This document shows positions 36,183 to 45,055 of a DNA stretch of 47,000 bases, in pieces; the stretch's first letter is position 1, and each line of letters begins with the position of its first letter. Both the position numbers and the translations under genes were made by a program. This DNA comes from an uncultured Sphingomonas sp. (lineage in GTDB: Bacteria; Pseudomonadota; Alphaproteobacteria; Sphingomonadales; Sphingomonadaceae). The notes below the pieces were generated by a model. That model did not search any database, had not been told where the DNA came from, and saw nothing but the letters and a program-made list of their open reading frames with translations. Location: NCBI RefSeq assembly GCF_946477935.1, contig NZ_CAMLAC010000004.1, forward strand, positions 1 to 47,000. The letters are read 5' to 3'.

Positions 36183-36247
36183 CTTCGATTCCCCCGATCC
36201 TTGATATCGGCTCGCAATAGCGATCTTCCGAAAGGGAGCAAGCGTTT

Positions 36248-36262
36248 TGAGACGCAATCGCA
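36248..36262. promoter_or_regulatory. possible iron-regulator site upstream of the siderophore receptor
   Basis: On the minus strand TGCGA-TTGCG-TCTCA is an imperfect inverted repeat 66 nt before the receptor start, with some likeness to alphaproteobacterial Fur boxes. Iron control is expected for such a receptor, but the match is weak. Confidence 0.22.
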
Positions 36263-36360
36263 AATAGCTGCTGGATGCGCTAAGTTGATGTTCTTGTTAT
36301 GTTCCTTTTTATGAAACGCTGTGATAGGCCATGCGAACACGCTGGAAAGGAGGCCGCAGC

Positions 36361-37149
36361 ATGGACCGGAATGGTGCCCGGATGACCGGCTGGCCGGAGG
36401 GTCTGTCGGATGAGGAGGCGGTACAGCGCCTGCGCACCTTGTGCCTGGGCGGGTGCGACGGCATTCAGGATCTCGCCGACGACAGCCGGTACAAGGCGCT
36501 GCGCCGGGCGCTGCTGCAACGCGGCGACCTGCGTCCACTGGCCCCGGCTAGTGTTGCCGCACAGCCCAATCTGCCCGCCTTCGTTCGCCATGTCCGCGAG
36601 ACCGCGGATCGTCAGCAGCGCCGCGACATGGTGCGTGGCGAGTTCGCCGCATTGATGGAGGCGGTTTGCGGGCAGGAACCGGTCAGCGCGTCGGGATGGA
36701 CGGGGCGGGCCTCCACCCGCGAACAGGCGCTGCTGGTACGCGTTCTGGCCCCGGCGGCGCTGCTGGCGGTGGATCGCCTGATCGCCGAGGAAACACGCCT
36801 GCGGGACAATGGCGCGCCGGTGGAGGACGATCGCGAGGACGCGTTGTCCCATCTGCGGGCGCTGCATGGTGCGCTGGGTGAACTGATCGCGCTGGCGGAG
36901 GCGGATCAGCCGCTGGCCGCCGCGCTGACCCGCGTGCAGGCGATCCGCCACTCGGCAAAGGTCACGCTGGGCAAGGCAGCTGCCGCCATGCCGATCACCA
37001 CCACCGCGCTTGTCGCGTTCGCCAGCGTGGTCGGCATCGCCGATTTTCTGGTCGGCAACGTCGTCGTGTCGCTCGCGGCCGGCGGACTGGCGGGCAACAC
37101 GGTCAAGGACGTGATGCTGAAGCGCGGCGATGCCAAGGCATCGGGGTGA
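36361..37149 (+). CDS. hypothetical protein with C-terminal membrane segment
   Basis: A 262-residue protein that I do not recognise. The first 200 residues are mainly charged helices (PEGLSDEEAVQRLRTLCLGG, FVRHVRETADRQQRRDMVRG). Residues 203-240 are hydrophobic (ITTTALVAFASVVGIADFLV), followed by a short basic tail. ATG 36361 is chosen over 36331 because GGAGG stands 7 nt before it. It converges on DUF1206 with a 3-bp gap. The 178-bp gap upstream is shared with the divergent siderophore receptor. Confidence 0.7.
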   Translation: MDRNGARMTGWPEGLSDEEAVQRLRTLCLGGCDGIQDLADDSRYKALRRALLQRGDLRPLAPASVAAQPNLPAFVRHVRETADRQQRRDMVRGEFAALMEAVCGQEPVSASGWTGRASTREQALLVRVLAPAALLAVDRLIAEETRLRDNGAPVEDDREDALSHLRALHGALGELIALAEADQPLAAALTRVQAIRHSAKVTLGKAAAAMPITTTALVAFASVVGIADFLVGNVVVSLAAGGLAGNTVKDVMLKRGDAKASG

Positions 37150-37152
37150 CGG

Positions 37153-37941
37153 TCAGCGCAGCCGCGTGGCCCGGCGCACCACATCGTCGACCGGCACGTC
37201 GTGCAACCGGCGAAACCGCGCTTCGATCAGGCTGAACAGGCCGAACCCGGCAAGCCCCACACCGACGATCAGGTCGAACGGACTGGTCAGCCATGACAGG
37301 GCGCGCGCCATCCCGCCGGCCTGTGCCGCCTGTTCGTCCAGCCCGGCGCGCATCAGCAGATACCCGCTGATGAGGAACACCAGCCCGCGCGCGGCATAGC
37401 CGGCACGGCCGCTCCACTGCGCCCAGCGCTGCTGCGCGACCTGCGGCTCCAGATAGCGCAGGAAACTGCCCTTGGCCGCCTTGACCAACTGGATCGCGCC
37501 CAGCCCGAACAAGGCGGCCGCACCCAGCAGCACCAGCGCCCAGCCGCCGGGCAGATCGAGCGCCGCCTGCGCCCCCGCCCGGGTGCCGTCGCCCGAGCCC
37601 GCGGCGCCGCGCATCAGCTTGATCGCCTGCCACGACAGGAACAGATGCACCAGGCCGCTGATGCCGGCACCGACGCGTTCCATGGCGCCTTTCCGGTCGC
37701 TGCCGTGGCGCTCGATGTCGAACGCCGCATCGGCAAGCCGCCATATGCCATAGGCGATCAACCCGGCGGCCATGACGCTGAGCAGCCACTGGCCGCCACC
37801 CTCGCCCAGATATTCCAGCGCGCCGGCGGGATCCTCCGTCCGGCCCGTGCGCAGGATCAGCATCGCGATGACGATGTAGAGCAGCCCGCGCGTGGCGAAG
37901 CCGATCCGGGTCAGAAACGTCAGGCGGGCACTGGCGGTCAT
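37153..37941 (-). CDS. DUF1206 membrane protein
   Basis: A 262-residue inner-membrane protein with three repeats of a two-helix unit, the DUF1206 layout: LTRIGFATRGLLYIVIAMLI (about 9-28), RVGAGISGLVHLFLSWQAI (about 90-108) and WSGRAGYAARGLVFLISGYL (about 175-194). Each repeat has the Gly-Arg-Gly-x-(L/V) turn. Function is unknown. GGAG precedes ATG 37941 and an EcfG-like promoter lies upstream, which suggests a stress-induced envelope role. Confidence 0.85.
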   Translation of the reverse strand: MTASARLTFLTRIGFATRGLLYIVIAMLILRTGRTEDPAGALEYLGEGGGQWLLSVMAAGLIAYGIWRLADAAFDIERHGSDRKGAMERVGAGISGLVHLFLSWQAIKLMRGAAGSGDGTRAGAQAALDLPGGWALVLLGAAALFGLGAIQLVKAAKGSFLRYLEPQVAQQRWAQWSGRAGYAARGLVFLISGYLLMRAGLDEQAAQAGGMARALSWLTSPFDLIVGVGLAGFGLFSLIEARFRRLHDVPVDDVVRRATRLR

Positions 37942-37966
37942 CTATGTCACTCCGATTCCTGCCAGA

Positions 37967-37992
37967 AACTGCGACTGGCGTGCTTACGTTCC
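37967..37992 (-). promoter_or_regulatory. EcfG-like promoter for DUF1206 gene
   Basis: On the minus strand GGAAC (37992-37988) and GTT (37969-37967) are separated by 18 nt, i.e. GGAAC-N17-AGTT, an exact -35 and near -10 match to the alphaproteobacterial general-stress consensus. The transcript would begin about 20 nt before the DUF1206 start. Confidence 0.45.
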
Positions 37993-38067
37993 GTCGCTGC
38001 AACGATCCTTGCCTCGGGCGGGTCATGCTGCCAGTGCCATATCGGCCACGGTAAGCAGGAACGAACC

Positions 38068-38811
38068 ATGATCCTTCGCAGCGACGAAACCCTGGATGTC
38101 GAGGTTCCGGGTACGGGCACGATGCGCACGCACCTGTTCCGCCCCGCGGTCGAGGGGCGATATCCGGGCGTCCTGCTGTTCTCCGAAATCTATCAGGTCA
38201 CCGCACCGATCCGCCGGCTGGCGGCGATGCTGGCGGGGCAGGGCTATGTCGTTGCCGTGCCGGAGGTGTATCACGAATATGAGGCGGCCGGCACCGTGCT
38301 CGCCTATGACCCGGCCGGTACCGACCGCGGCAACGACCTGAAATTTACAAAGCCGATCGCCGCCTATGACGCCGATGCCCGCGCCGCGCTCACCGCACTG
38401 GCCGCGCATCCCGCCTGCACCGGCCGGCTCGCGACCTTTGGCGTCTGCCTCGGCGGGCATCTTGCCTTTCGCGCCGCGCTCGATCCGCGTGTGTCGGCCG
38501 CAGCGTGCTTCTATGCCACCGACATTCATTCGGGGACGCTGGGACAGGGCCGCGCCGACGACAGCCTGGCGCGCATGGCGGAGTTGCAGGGCGAGGCGAT
38601 GTTCGTCTGGGGACGGCAGGACCCGCATGTTCCCTATGCCGGCCGCGAGGCGATCCGCACGCGGCTGGAGGCGGTCGGCGCGCGCTATGAATGGCACGAG
38701 GTGAACGGGCAGCACGCCTTTCTGCGCGACGAGGGGCCGCGCTACGACCCCGCGCTGTTTCTTCAGGCGATGGACTGGACGCTGGCGCTGTTCCGGCGGA
38801 CCTTGTTCTGA
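38068..38811 (+). CDS. dienelactone hydrolase family protein
   Basis: A 247-residue alpha/beta hydrolase of the dienelactone hydrolase family. The nucleophile is Cys in FGVCLGGHLAF, with the DLH-type Glu in LLFSEIYQV, catalytic Asp in GRQDPHVP and His in NGQHAFLRDE. DLH proteins open lactones in chloroaromatic and related degradation, but many paralogues act on other esters, and no aromatic pathway genes are adjacent. AGGA precedes ATG 38068 by 7 nt. It is divergent from DUF1206 and converges on sdaA. Confidence 0.87.
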   Translation: MILRSDETLDVEVPGTGTMRTHLFRPAVEGRYPGVLLFSEIYQVTAPIRRLAAMLAGQGYVVAVPEVYHEYEAAGTVLAYDPAGTDRGNDLKFTKPIAAYDADARAALTALAAHPACTGRLATFGVCLGGHLAFRAALDPRVSAAACFYATDIHSGTLGQGRADDSLARMAELQGEAMFVWGRQDPHVPYAGREAIRTRLEAVGARYEWHEVNGQHAFLRDEGPRYDPALFLQAMDWTLALFRRTLF

Positions 38812-38815
38812 AGTC

Positions 38816-40210
38816 TCAGCATTCCACCACGTTTACGGCCAGCCCGCCCAGGCTGGTTTCCTTGTATTGCGACCGCATGTCCTCGCCGGTCTGGCGCATG
38901 GTCTCGATCACCGCGTCCAGCGAGACGACATGGCTGCCGTCGCCGCGCAGTGCCAGATAGGCGGCGTTGATCGCCTTTACCGCGCCCATCGTGTTGCGCT
39001 CGATGCACGGGATCTGGACGAGGCCGCCGATCGGGTCGCAGGTCAGGCCCAGATTATGCTCCATGCCGATCTCCGCGGCATTCTCGATCTGGCGGTTGCT
39101 GCCGCCGAGCACCGCGGCCAGTGCGCCCGCCGCCATCGAACAGGCGACCCCGACCTCGCCCTGGCACCCCATTTCCGCCGCCGAGATGGAGGCGCGCTTC
39201 TTGTAGAGCATGCCGATCGCCGCGGCGGTCAACAGGAAGGTGCGGGCGCCCTCTGCCGTCGCGCCGTGGATCAGCGTCTCGTAGAAGCGCAGTACCGCGG
39301 GCAATACGCCGGCCGCGCCGTTGGTCGGCGCGGTGACCACACGGCCGCCCGCCGCATTCTCCTCATTCACCGCCAGCGCCCACAGGCTCACCCACTCGAA
39401 CACCTCCGCCGGATTGCTCCCCGGCCGCTCCCCCGTCAGGCTCTCCGCCAGCTTGTGCGCCCGCCGCCTGACCTTCAGCCCGCCCGGCAGCACGCCCTCC
39501 TGCGCGATACCGCGGTCGATACACGCGCTCATCGCCCCCCGCACCGCATCCAGAAACGCGTCCGTCTCCCCCCGCGAACGCCACGCCTCCTCATTGACCC
39601 GAACGATGTCGGCGATGACGAGACCGGTGGCGTCGCCGATCGTCAGCAGGTCGAGGCCGGAGGCGAAGGGATGGCGCACCGCGATGTTGGTGGCGGCGAC
39701 GGGCGCGCCTTTGCGCAGGATGGCGCCGCCCCCGATCGAGAAATAGGTCTCGGCATGGGTGGTGCCATCAGCGCAGGCGGCGGTGAAGGTCATGCCGTTG
39801 GGATGTTCGGGCAGGAAGGCGCGCGGATGGAAGACGATGTCGCCGGCGGGAAAGGTGATCGCATGCGTGCCGCCCAGCATCAGCCGCCCGGCCTGCGCGA
39901 TGCCGCTCAGGATCGCGGGTGCGGCATCGGGGTCGAGGCGTTCGGGCTCCCATCCCGCCAGCCCCAGGATCGTCGCCGTGTCGGTGGCATGGCCGCGTCC
40001 GGTGAGCGCCAGCGACCCGTACAGGTCGCAGGTGACGCGCACCGGCGCGCTCTCCAGACCGAGCGCACGCTGCGCGAAATCGAACGCGGCCCGCATCGGC
40101 CCCACCGTGTGGGAACTGGAAGGGCCGATGCCGATGGTGAACAGTTCGGCGACGCTGATCGGGCGGTGGATGTCGCGATCGAGCGGGGTGGTGACGGGAT
40201 CGGTGTGCAT
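38816..40210 (-). CDS. sdaA: L-serine ammonia-lyase (iron-sulfur type)
   Basis: A 464-residue single-chain L-serine dehydratase converting serine to pyruvate and ammonia with an oxygen-labile [4Fe-4S] cluster. The N-terminal domain carries ISVAELFTIGIGPSSSHTVG. The C-terminal catalytic domain has EMGCQGEVGVACSMAAGAL and GLTCDPIGGLVQIPCIERN, which supply cluster cysteines. ATG 40210 is chosen: AAGGA stands close upstream and the fold begins soon after; ATG 40246 is in frame but touches the riboswitch. A tandem glycine riboswitch precedes the gene, so expression should rise when glycine, converted to serine by GlyA, is in excess. Confidence 0.93.
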   Translation of the reverse strand: MHTDPVTTPLDRDIHRPISVAELFTIGIGPSSSHTVGPMRAAFDFAQRALGLESAPVRVTCDLYGSLALTGRGHATDTATILGLAGWEPERLDPDAAPAILSGIAQAGRLMLGGTHAITFPAGDIVFHPRAFLPEHPNGMTFTAACADGTTHAETYFSIGGGAILRKGAPVAATNIAVRHPFASGLDLLTIGDATGLVIADIVRVNEEAWRSRGETDAFLDAVRGAMSACIDRGIAQEGVLPGGLKVRRRAHKLAESLTGERPGSNPAEVFEWVSLWALAVNEENAAGGRVVTAPTNGAAGVLPAVLRFYETLIHGATAEGARTFLLTAAAIGMLYKKRASISAAEMGCQGEVGVACSMAAGALAAVLGGSNRQIENAAEIGMEHNLGLTCDPIGGLVQIPCIERNTMGAVKAINAAYLALRGDGSHVVSLDAVIETMRQTGEDMRSQYKETSLGGLAVNVVEC

Positions 40211-40252
40211 GCGGTCCTTTTCGCCGGTGGTCGCCGGCCGTTGCATGCCCCT

Positions 40253-40404
40253 TCTGTCCCTTGCGCCTGAGATCGCTATCCCGTCGGCGGACGCGGGGAA
40301 AACCGCATCACTCTCCAGATGTTCTCGCGCCGCGTGGTCCTTCTGCCTGAGAGTTTCCGGGGCGGTTGCTCCTTCGGCGCCGGGATGACCCCGGTCTCTC
40401 CCAC
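40253..40404 (-). ncRNA. tandem glycine riboswitch upstream of sdaA
   Basis: Read on the minus strand, aptamer 1 (40404-40334) has the family signature: GGGAGAGACC, GCCGAAGGAGCAA and AAACTCTCAGGCAGAAGGAC, closed by a GTGG/CCAC stem. After a linker of about 14 nt, aptamer 2 (40319-40253) has CTGGAGAGTGATGCGG, CGCCGACGGGATAGC and ATCTCAGGCGCAAGGGAC, closed by TCTG/CAGA. The 43 nt to ATG 40210 hold a small GCCGG/CCGGC hairpin just before the AAGGA ribosome site, a candidate expression platform acting on translation. Glycine-dependent activation is the usual mode of the class. Confidence 0.93.
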
Positions 40405-40628
40405 ATCGACCGGATCGTGGTATCCGCGAGAGTGCGTGCGGGTCAATCCTCGATCCCGATGCGCCCTGTGCAGCCCCCGCCGCCTTTCAGCATAAGATGC
40501 TGCGATAGAACAACGAATTTGATCCGCTTTTCCCGCTCTGTCGGGCAGGCGCAGTTGAAGCGCCGGGTGGCCTGGGCCATGATCGCCCGCGAACCGGCAG
40601 GGAATGCGGCCGGCGGGCGAGAGGGGGC

Positions 40629-42311
40629 ATGTCCATGATCCGTGGTATGGCGGCTGTTCTGGCATCCTGTCTGCTGGCGGCTTCTCCGATCACCGCGAAA
40701 GAGCGCGTCACGCCGCGTGCCGTCGCGATCACGGTGGAGGCCGACCGGGTGGAAGGCACGCTGCCCCCCGTGTGGCGCTTCTTCGGGGCGGACGAGCCGA
40801 ATTACGCGACCATGAAGGATGGTCGCAAGCTGCTGGTCGAACTGGGCAAGCTGCGCACCGGCGATGTGTTCTTCCGCGCGCACAACCTGCTCAACACCGG
40901 CGACGGCACCGCGTCGTTCAAATGGGGCAGCACCAACGTCTATACCGAAACGAAGGACGGCAAGCCCATCTATGACTGGAGCCATGTCGACCGGATCATC
41001 GACACCTATCTGGCGCGCGGGGTGCGTCCCTATCTCCAGATCGGCTTCATGCCGGAGGCGATGTCGTCGGCGCCGGCGGGGGTGCCCTATCAGCATGGCT
41101 GGCGGCCCGGATTCGACTACAAGTACATCATCTCGGGCTGGGCCTACCCGCCCAAGAGCTACGACAAGTGGCGCGAGCTGGTCTATCAATGGACCCGCCA
41201 CAATGTCGCGCGCTACGGCCGGGCGGAGGTGGAGCGCTGGTATTTCGAGGTGTGGAACGAGGCCAATGGCGCCTATTGGGAGGCGTCGCGCGAGGACTTC
41301 TACAAGCTGCACGATTATGCGGTGGACGGGGTGCGCCGCGCTTTGCCGACCGCGCGGGTCGGCGGGCCGGACTCGGCGGGCGCGGGCGGCGAGTTCATGG
41401 ACGGTTTCCTGCGCCACGTAACCTCGGGCACCAACTACGCCACCGGCAAGGTGGGCACACCCACCGACTTCCTTGCCTTTCACGCCAAGGGGCAGCCCGT
41501 CTTCGTCGACGGCCATGTCCGCATGGGGATTTCGACCCATCTGAAGGAGGTCGATCGCGGTTTCGTGAAGGTCACCGCGATCCCGGCGCTCGCCGCCAAG
41601 CCGGTGGTGATCGGCGAAAGCGATCCGGAAGGGTGCGCCGCCTGTCCGGGGCCGGAAAACGCGTATCGCAACGGCACCATGTACTCCAGCTACACCGCCG
41701 CCAGCTTCGCGAGGATCTGGGAACTGGCGGTGCGGCGGCGGGTCAATCTGGAGGGCGTATTGTCCTGGTCGTTCGAGTTCGAGGACCAGCCCTGGTTCGC
41801 AGGCTATCGCCAGCTCGCCTCCAACGGCGTCGCACTGCCGGTGCTGAACGTGTTCCGTCTGTTCGCCCAGCTCGGCCCCGAGCGGCTGCGGGCGACCAGC
41901 GATGCACAGGTGCCGCTGGAGCGTATCGTGGCGGAGGGGGTGCGCGGGGCGGCCGATATCGGCACGGTCGCGACGCGCCTGGCGGACGGACGCACCGCGG
42001 TGCTGGTGTGGCATTATCATGACGACGATGTCGCCGGCCCGCCCGCCGCCATCCGCCTGACGGTGCGCGGCGTTCGCGGCGGGAAGGCGACGATCTGGCG
42101 CGTGGACGACCAGCATGGCAACGCCTTTGCCGCATGGAAAAGGATGGGCGCGCCGCTGAACCCCGATGCGACGCAATATGCGGCGCTCGAGGCCGCATCG
42201 GTGATGCAGCCACAACCTGTCGCGCTGACGCCCGGCGCGGCCGGCGCTGCCGTCGCCGGCTTCGATCTGCCGCCACAGGGCGTCGCACTCGTCATGCTGG
42301 ACGGGCGCTGA
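40629..42311 (+). CDS. GH39-family glycoside hydrolase (beta-xylosidase-like), secreted
   Basis: A 560-residue protein with a signal peptide (core MAAVLASCLLAASPITA, cleavage near residue 24). The clan A TIM barrel has acid/base Glu211 in YFEVWNEANG and nucleophile Glu330 in PVVIGESDPEG, the GH39 arrangement, and a C-terminal beta domain (TAVLVWHYHDDD, GVALVMLDG). GH39 enzymes cleave beta-xylosides or alpha-iduronides; here a plant or exopolysaccharide xyloside is the likelier target. GAGGGGG is upstream; ATG 40635 gives better spacing than 40629. Neighbours are unrelated, so the periplasmic function stands alone. The gap 40405-40628 holds the riboswitch leader promoter side and a CAGCA/TGCTG hairpin at 40488. 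Confidence 0.85.
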   Translation: MSMIRGMAAVLASCLLAASPITAKERVTPRAVAITVEADRVEGTLPPVWRFFGADEPNYATMKDGRKLLVELGKLRTGDVFFRAHNLLNTGDGTASFKWGSTNVYTETKDGKPIYDWSHVDRIIDTYLARGVRPYLQIGFMPEAMSSAPAGVPYQHGWRPGFDYKYIISGWAYPPKSYDKWRELVYQWTRHNVARYGRAEVERWYFEVWNEANGAYWEASREDFYKLHDYAVDGVRRALPTARVGGPDSAGAGGEFMDGFLRHVTSGTNYATGKVGTPTDFLAFHAKGQPVFVDGHVRMGISTHLKEVDRGFVKVTAIPALAAKPVVIGESDPEGCAACPGPENAYRNGTMYSSYTAASFARIWELAVRRRVNLEGVLSWSFEFEDQPWFAGYRQLASNGVALPVLNVFRLFAQLGPERLRATSDAQVPLERIVAEGVRGAADIGTVATRLADGRTAVLVWHYHDDDVAGPPAAIRLTVRGVRGGKATIWRVDDQHGNAFAAWKRMGAPLNPDATQYAALEAASVMQPQPVALTPGAAGAAVAGFDLPPQGVALVMLDGR

Positions 42312-42448
42312 CCTCCGGAGACGATTGTCTGAGCGGGGCGTTGTGACAGGCCCGCCAAAGGATCCCGAGCTTGCGACATCTGCACTTTCCCGCCACGGAT
42401 GATGAACTTTCGGGGCCGGCGTGGGAAAGATTCAGGCATGACGCGCCG

Positions 42449-43369
42449 ATGACGCGGCCGTTCAATCACCTGATCGCCGGCCCGCATTTCGCCCGCCGCT
42501 TCGGCCGGTGGCCGCTATCCCCGACCGACCCCGACGCGACGATCAACGACCTGATCTTCGCCCGGATGATCGAGCCGGACTGGCCGGCGCTGCACCGCCG
42601 CTTCGTCGCCAAGGACACCGCCAAGATCGAGGCGCAGCGGCTGGCACCGGCACTCCGCGTGCCTGAAACGTTGGCGGTAATCCCGGTCGCCGAACTGCCG
42701 TCGCCGCGACATCTGTGGGAACGCCTGACCCCATTTGTCGGCACCGACGCGATCGCCAAGCCCGGGCATGCCAGCGGCGCCGCGACCTTTCTGCGCCATG
42801 CGCGCTCCGCCGACGATGTGGAGGCGCTCCATGCCCTCGCCACGCGCGACTACGCGACGATCCTGCGCGAGATGCAATATTGGCGCCTGCCCAGGACGAT
42901 CATCGTCGAGACGATGGTGCCGGTCAGGACCAGCGGCCCGCCGGATGATTACAAGTTCCACTGTGTTCATGGCGAGCCGCTGCTCGCCCAGGTCGATCAT
43001 GGCCGCTTCGGCACACCTTGGAGCCGGCTGCTGCGTCTGCCCGACTTTGCGCCGATGCATGCCGACGACGGGCTGGTCCCGCCAGCCAGCTACACCTTGC
43101 CCACGCCCGAGCGGATCGCGGCCATGATCGCCGCCGCGCGCGCACTGTCCGCGCCGTTCGATTTCGTGCGCGTCGATCTGTATGACGGCGCAGACGGCAT
43201 CTATTTCGGCGAGCTGACCTTTACCCCGGCCGCGGCGCTCGGCATCGCGCCGGCGGGGCAGGGCGTCCACCGGGTGAATTCGACGCACCGCTTGTATAGC
43301 GACACGCTGATGCGGGCCCTGAACACGCATCCGGCAAGGAACGCCAAGGCCCTTCGCGCGCTTGTCTGA
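42449..43369 (+). CDS. ATP-grasp fold (TupA-like) protein
   Basis: A 306-residue protein resembling the TupA-like ATP-grasp family seen in teichuronopeptide and exopolysaccharide gene sets. The early segment DLIFARMIEPDWPALHRRFV then KDTAKIEAQRL (the usual DK-x-R-like entry), IAKPGHASGAATFL (nucleotide-binding Lys), DYKFHCVHGEPLLAQVD and the metal end VDLYDGADGIYFGELTFTP are visible. ATG 42449 is my choice; the frame is open to a TTG at 42371. It may ligate an amino acid to a polysaccharide or polymer. It is upstream of, but not overlapping, the histidine phosphatase. Confidence 0.65.
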   Translation: MTRPFNHLIAGPHFARRFGRWPLSPTDPDATINDLIFARMIEPDWPALHRRFVAKDTAKIEAQRLAPALRVPETLAVIPVAELPSPRHLWERLTPFVGTDAIAKPGHASGAATFLRHARSADDVEALHALATRDYATILREMQYWRLPRTIIVETMVPVRTSGPPDDYKFHCVHGEPLLAQVDHGRFGTPWSRLLRLPDFAPMHADDGLVPPASYTLPTPERIAAMIAAARALSAPFDFVRVDLYDGADGIYFGELTFTPAAALGIAPAGQGVHRVNSTHRLYSDTLMRALNTHPARNAKALRALV

Positions 43370-43388
43370 TCCTTAGGGAGAAGCGTGG

Positions 43389-44159
43389 ATGTTGAAGGAC
43401 TTGGAACCACGGAGCGCGCTGCATTGGCCCAGCCGGCTGTGGATCGTCCGACATGGTGAAAGCGCGGGCAACGTCGCGCGCGATGCGGCACAGGCAAGCG
43501 GCGCCGATCGCATCGAACTGGCGGCGCGCGACGTCGACATCATGCTGTCGCCGCGCGGCGAGGAACAGGCGGCAGCGCTCGGCGCATGGTTCGCAGGGGC
43601 TGGTGCCGATGACCGGCCGGACATCATCCTGGCCTCTCCCTATGTCCGTGCCTGCCATACCGCACGGTTGTTCCGCGACCACGGCGGTACCGACGACGAT
43701 GCTCCCATCTGCGTCGACGAACGTCTGCGCGAGAAGGAATTCGGCATTCTCGACGGGCTGACCACCAGCGGCGTCGCCTCCGTCTATCCCGACCAGGCGG
43801 AGTTTCGCCGATTGCTCGGCAAATTCTACCACCGGCCGCCCGGCGGGGAGAGCTGGTGCGATGTCATTTTGCGACTGCGCTCGCTGATGGATACGATCGC
43901 GTTGCACCATGCCGGGCGGCGGGTGATGATCGTGGCGCATCAGGTGGTCGTGCTGTGCCTGCGCTACGTGATCGAGAACTTGTCCGAAGAGCAGATACTG
44001 GCGATCGACCGCCAGGGGGACGTCGCCAATTGCTCGGTCACCGAATATCGCGCCGATCCGGGCGGTGGGCTGATGCTGGTCCGTTATAATGACGTGGTAC
44101 CCGACGATGCGGTGCCGGTGACGGCCGAGCCCGAACGGACGGGCGGGGTGCGCGGATGA
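43389..44159 (+). CDS. histidine phosphatase family protein
   Basis: A 256-residue branch-1 histidine phosphatase. The phosphohistidine is His22 in the RHGES motif (IVRHGESAGN); later Arg and Glu (REKEFGILDG) and the second His (VMIVAHQVVV) complete the pocket. Substrates range from sugar phosphates to phosphoproteins and are not predictable. GGGAG precedes the ATG. The stop overlaps the NAD(P)H-hydrate dehydratase start (ATGA), so the two are cotranslated, which may mean a phosphatase linked to nucleotide repair. Confidence 0.88.
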   Translation: MLKDLEPRSALHWPSRLWIVRHGESAGNVARDAAQASGADRIELAARDVDIMLSPRGEEQAAALGAWFAGAGADDRPDIILASPYVRACHTARLFRDHGGTDDDAPICVDERLREKEFGILDGLTTSGVASVYPDQAEFRRLLGKFYHRPPGGESWCDVILRLRSLMDTIALHHAGRRVMIVAHQVVVLCLRYVIENLSEEQILAIDRQGDVANCSVTEYRADPGGGLMLVRYNDVVPDDAVPVTAEPERTGGVRG

Positions 44160-45040
44160 GCGACCGGATGACGCCGCTCGACAGCGCCTGGATCTCTGCC
44201 AACCCCGCACCCGTCCACCGGCGCGGCACGACCAAGAACAGCCGCGGCAAGGTGCTGGCGATCGGTGGGTCGGCGCGCGTGCCCGGCGCGCTGCGCCTGA
44301 CCGGGGAAGCGGCCTTGCGCGTCGGGGCGGGCAAGTTGCAGATGGCAACGGTCGCATCCGCCGCGACGATGCTGGGGCTGCTGGTGCCCGAGGCCGCGGC
44401 GATAGCCTTGCCCGAGGACGAAGATGGCGAGATCCATATCGACGCGGTCGGCAGGCTGGCGGAGGCGATCGACGGCTGCGATACGCTGGTCGTCGGCCCC
44501 GGCATCGGCAACCCGGACGCGTCGTCGCGCATCCTGCGCATGGTGGCCGGCCAGCGCCGCGACGACATGATGCTGGTAGTCGATGCGATGGCGATCGGCT
44601 GTATCAGCGCGTTGCGCACCGAACTGGCCGGCTTTTCCGGGCAATGGGTGCTGACCCCGCATTACGGCGAGATGGCGGTGCTGACCGGTCGTGACGAGGA
44701 GACGATCGCCGATGATCCGGCTGGGATCGCGGCACAGGTCGCGGCGCACTATGGCGCGGTGGTCGCGCTGAAGGGCAGCGATACCGTCATCGCCGCGCCG
44801 GAGGGTACGCTGCTCCATTATGGCGGGGGCGGCACCGGTCTGGCGACGGGCGGATCGGGCGATGTGCTGGCCGGTGCCATCGCCGGTCTGTTGTCGCGCG
44901 GAGCCTCGCCGGTGGAGGCGACGGGCTGGGGCGTGTGGCTGCACGGCCAGGCCGGCCGCCGCGTCGCCACTACCAGCGGCCCGATCGGCTTCCTGGCGCG
45001 CGAGGTGCCCGCTGAATTCCCGCGCCTGCTGCCGCAATAG
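44156..45040 (+). CDS. nnrD: ADP/ATP-dependent NAD(P)H-hydrate dehydratase
   Basis: A 294-residue ribokinase-like repair enzyme that dehydrates damaged NAD(P)H hydrates using ADP or ATP. KNSRGKVLAIGGSARVPGAL is the N-terminal signature, VVGPGIGNPDAS near 110, WVLTPHYGEMAVLTGR near 160, and the nucleotide/catalytic GGGTGLATGGSGDVLAGAIA near 225-245. The epimerase partner (NnrE/YjeF N-terminal domain) is not fused here and not in the window. It overlaps the upstream phosphatase by 4 bp and converges on the next gene 15 bp away. Confidence 0.9.
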   Translation: MSDRMTPLDSAWISANPAPVHRRGTTKNSRGKVLAIGGSARVPGALRLTGEAALRVGAGKLQMATVASAATMLGLLVPEAAAIALPEDEDGEIHIDAVGRLAEAIDGCDTLVVGPGIGNPDASSRILRMVAGQRRDDMMLVVDAMAIGCISALRTELAGFSGQWVLTPHYGEMAVLTGRDEETIADDPAGIAAQVAAHYGAVVALKGSDTVIAAPEGTLLHYGGGGTGLATGGSGDVLAGAIAGLLSRGASPVEATGWGVWLHGQAGRRVATTSGPIGFLAREVPAEFPRLLPQ

Positions 45041-45055
45041 GCGGAGCGAGACCGC

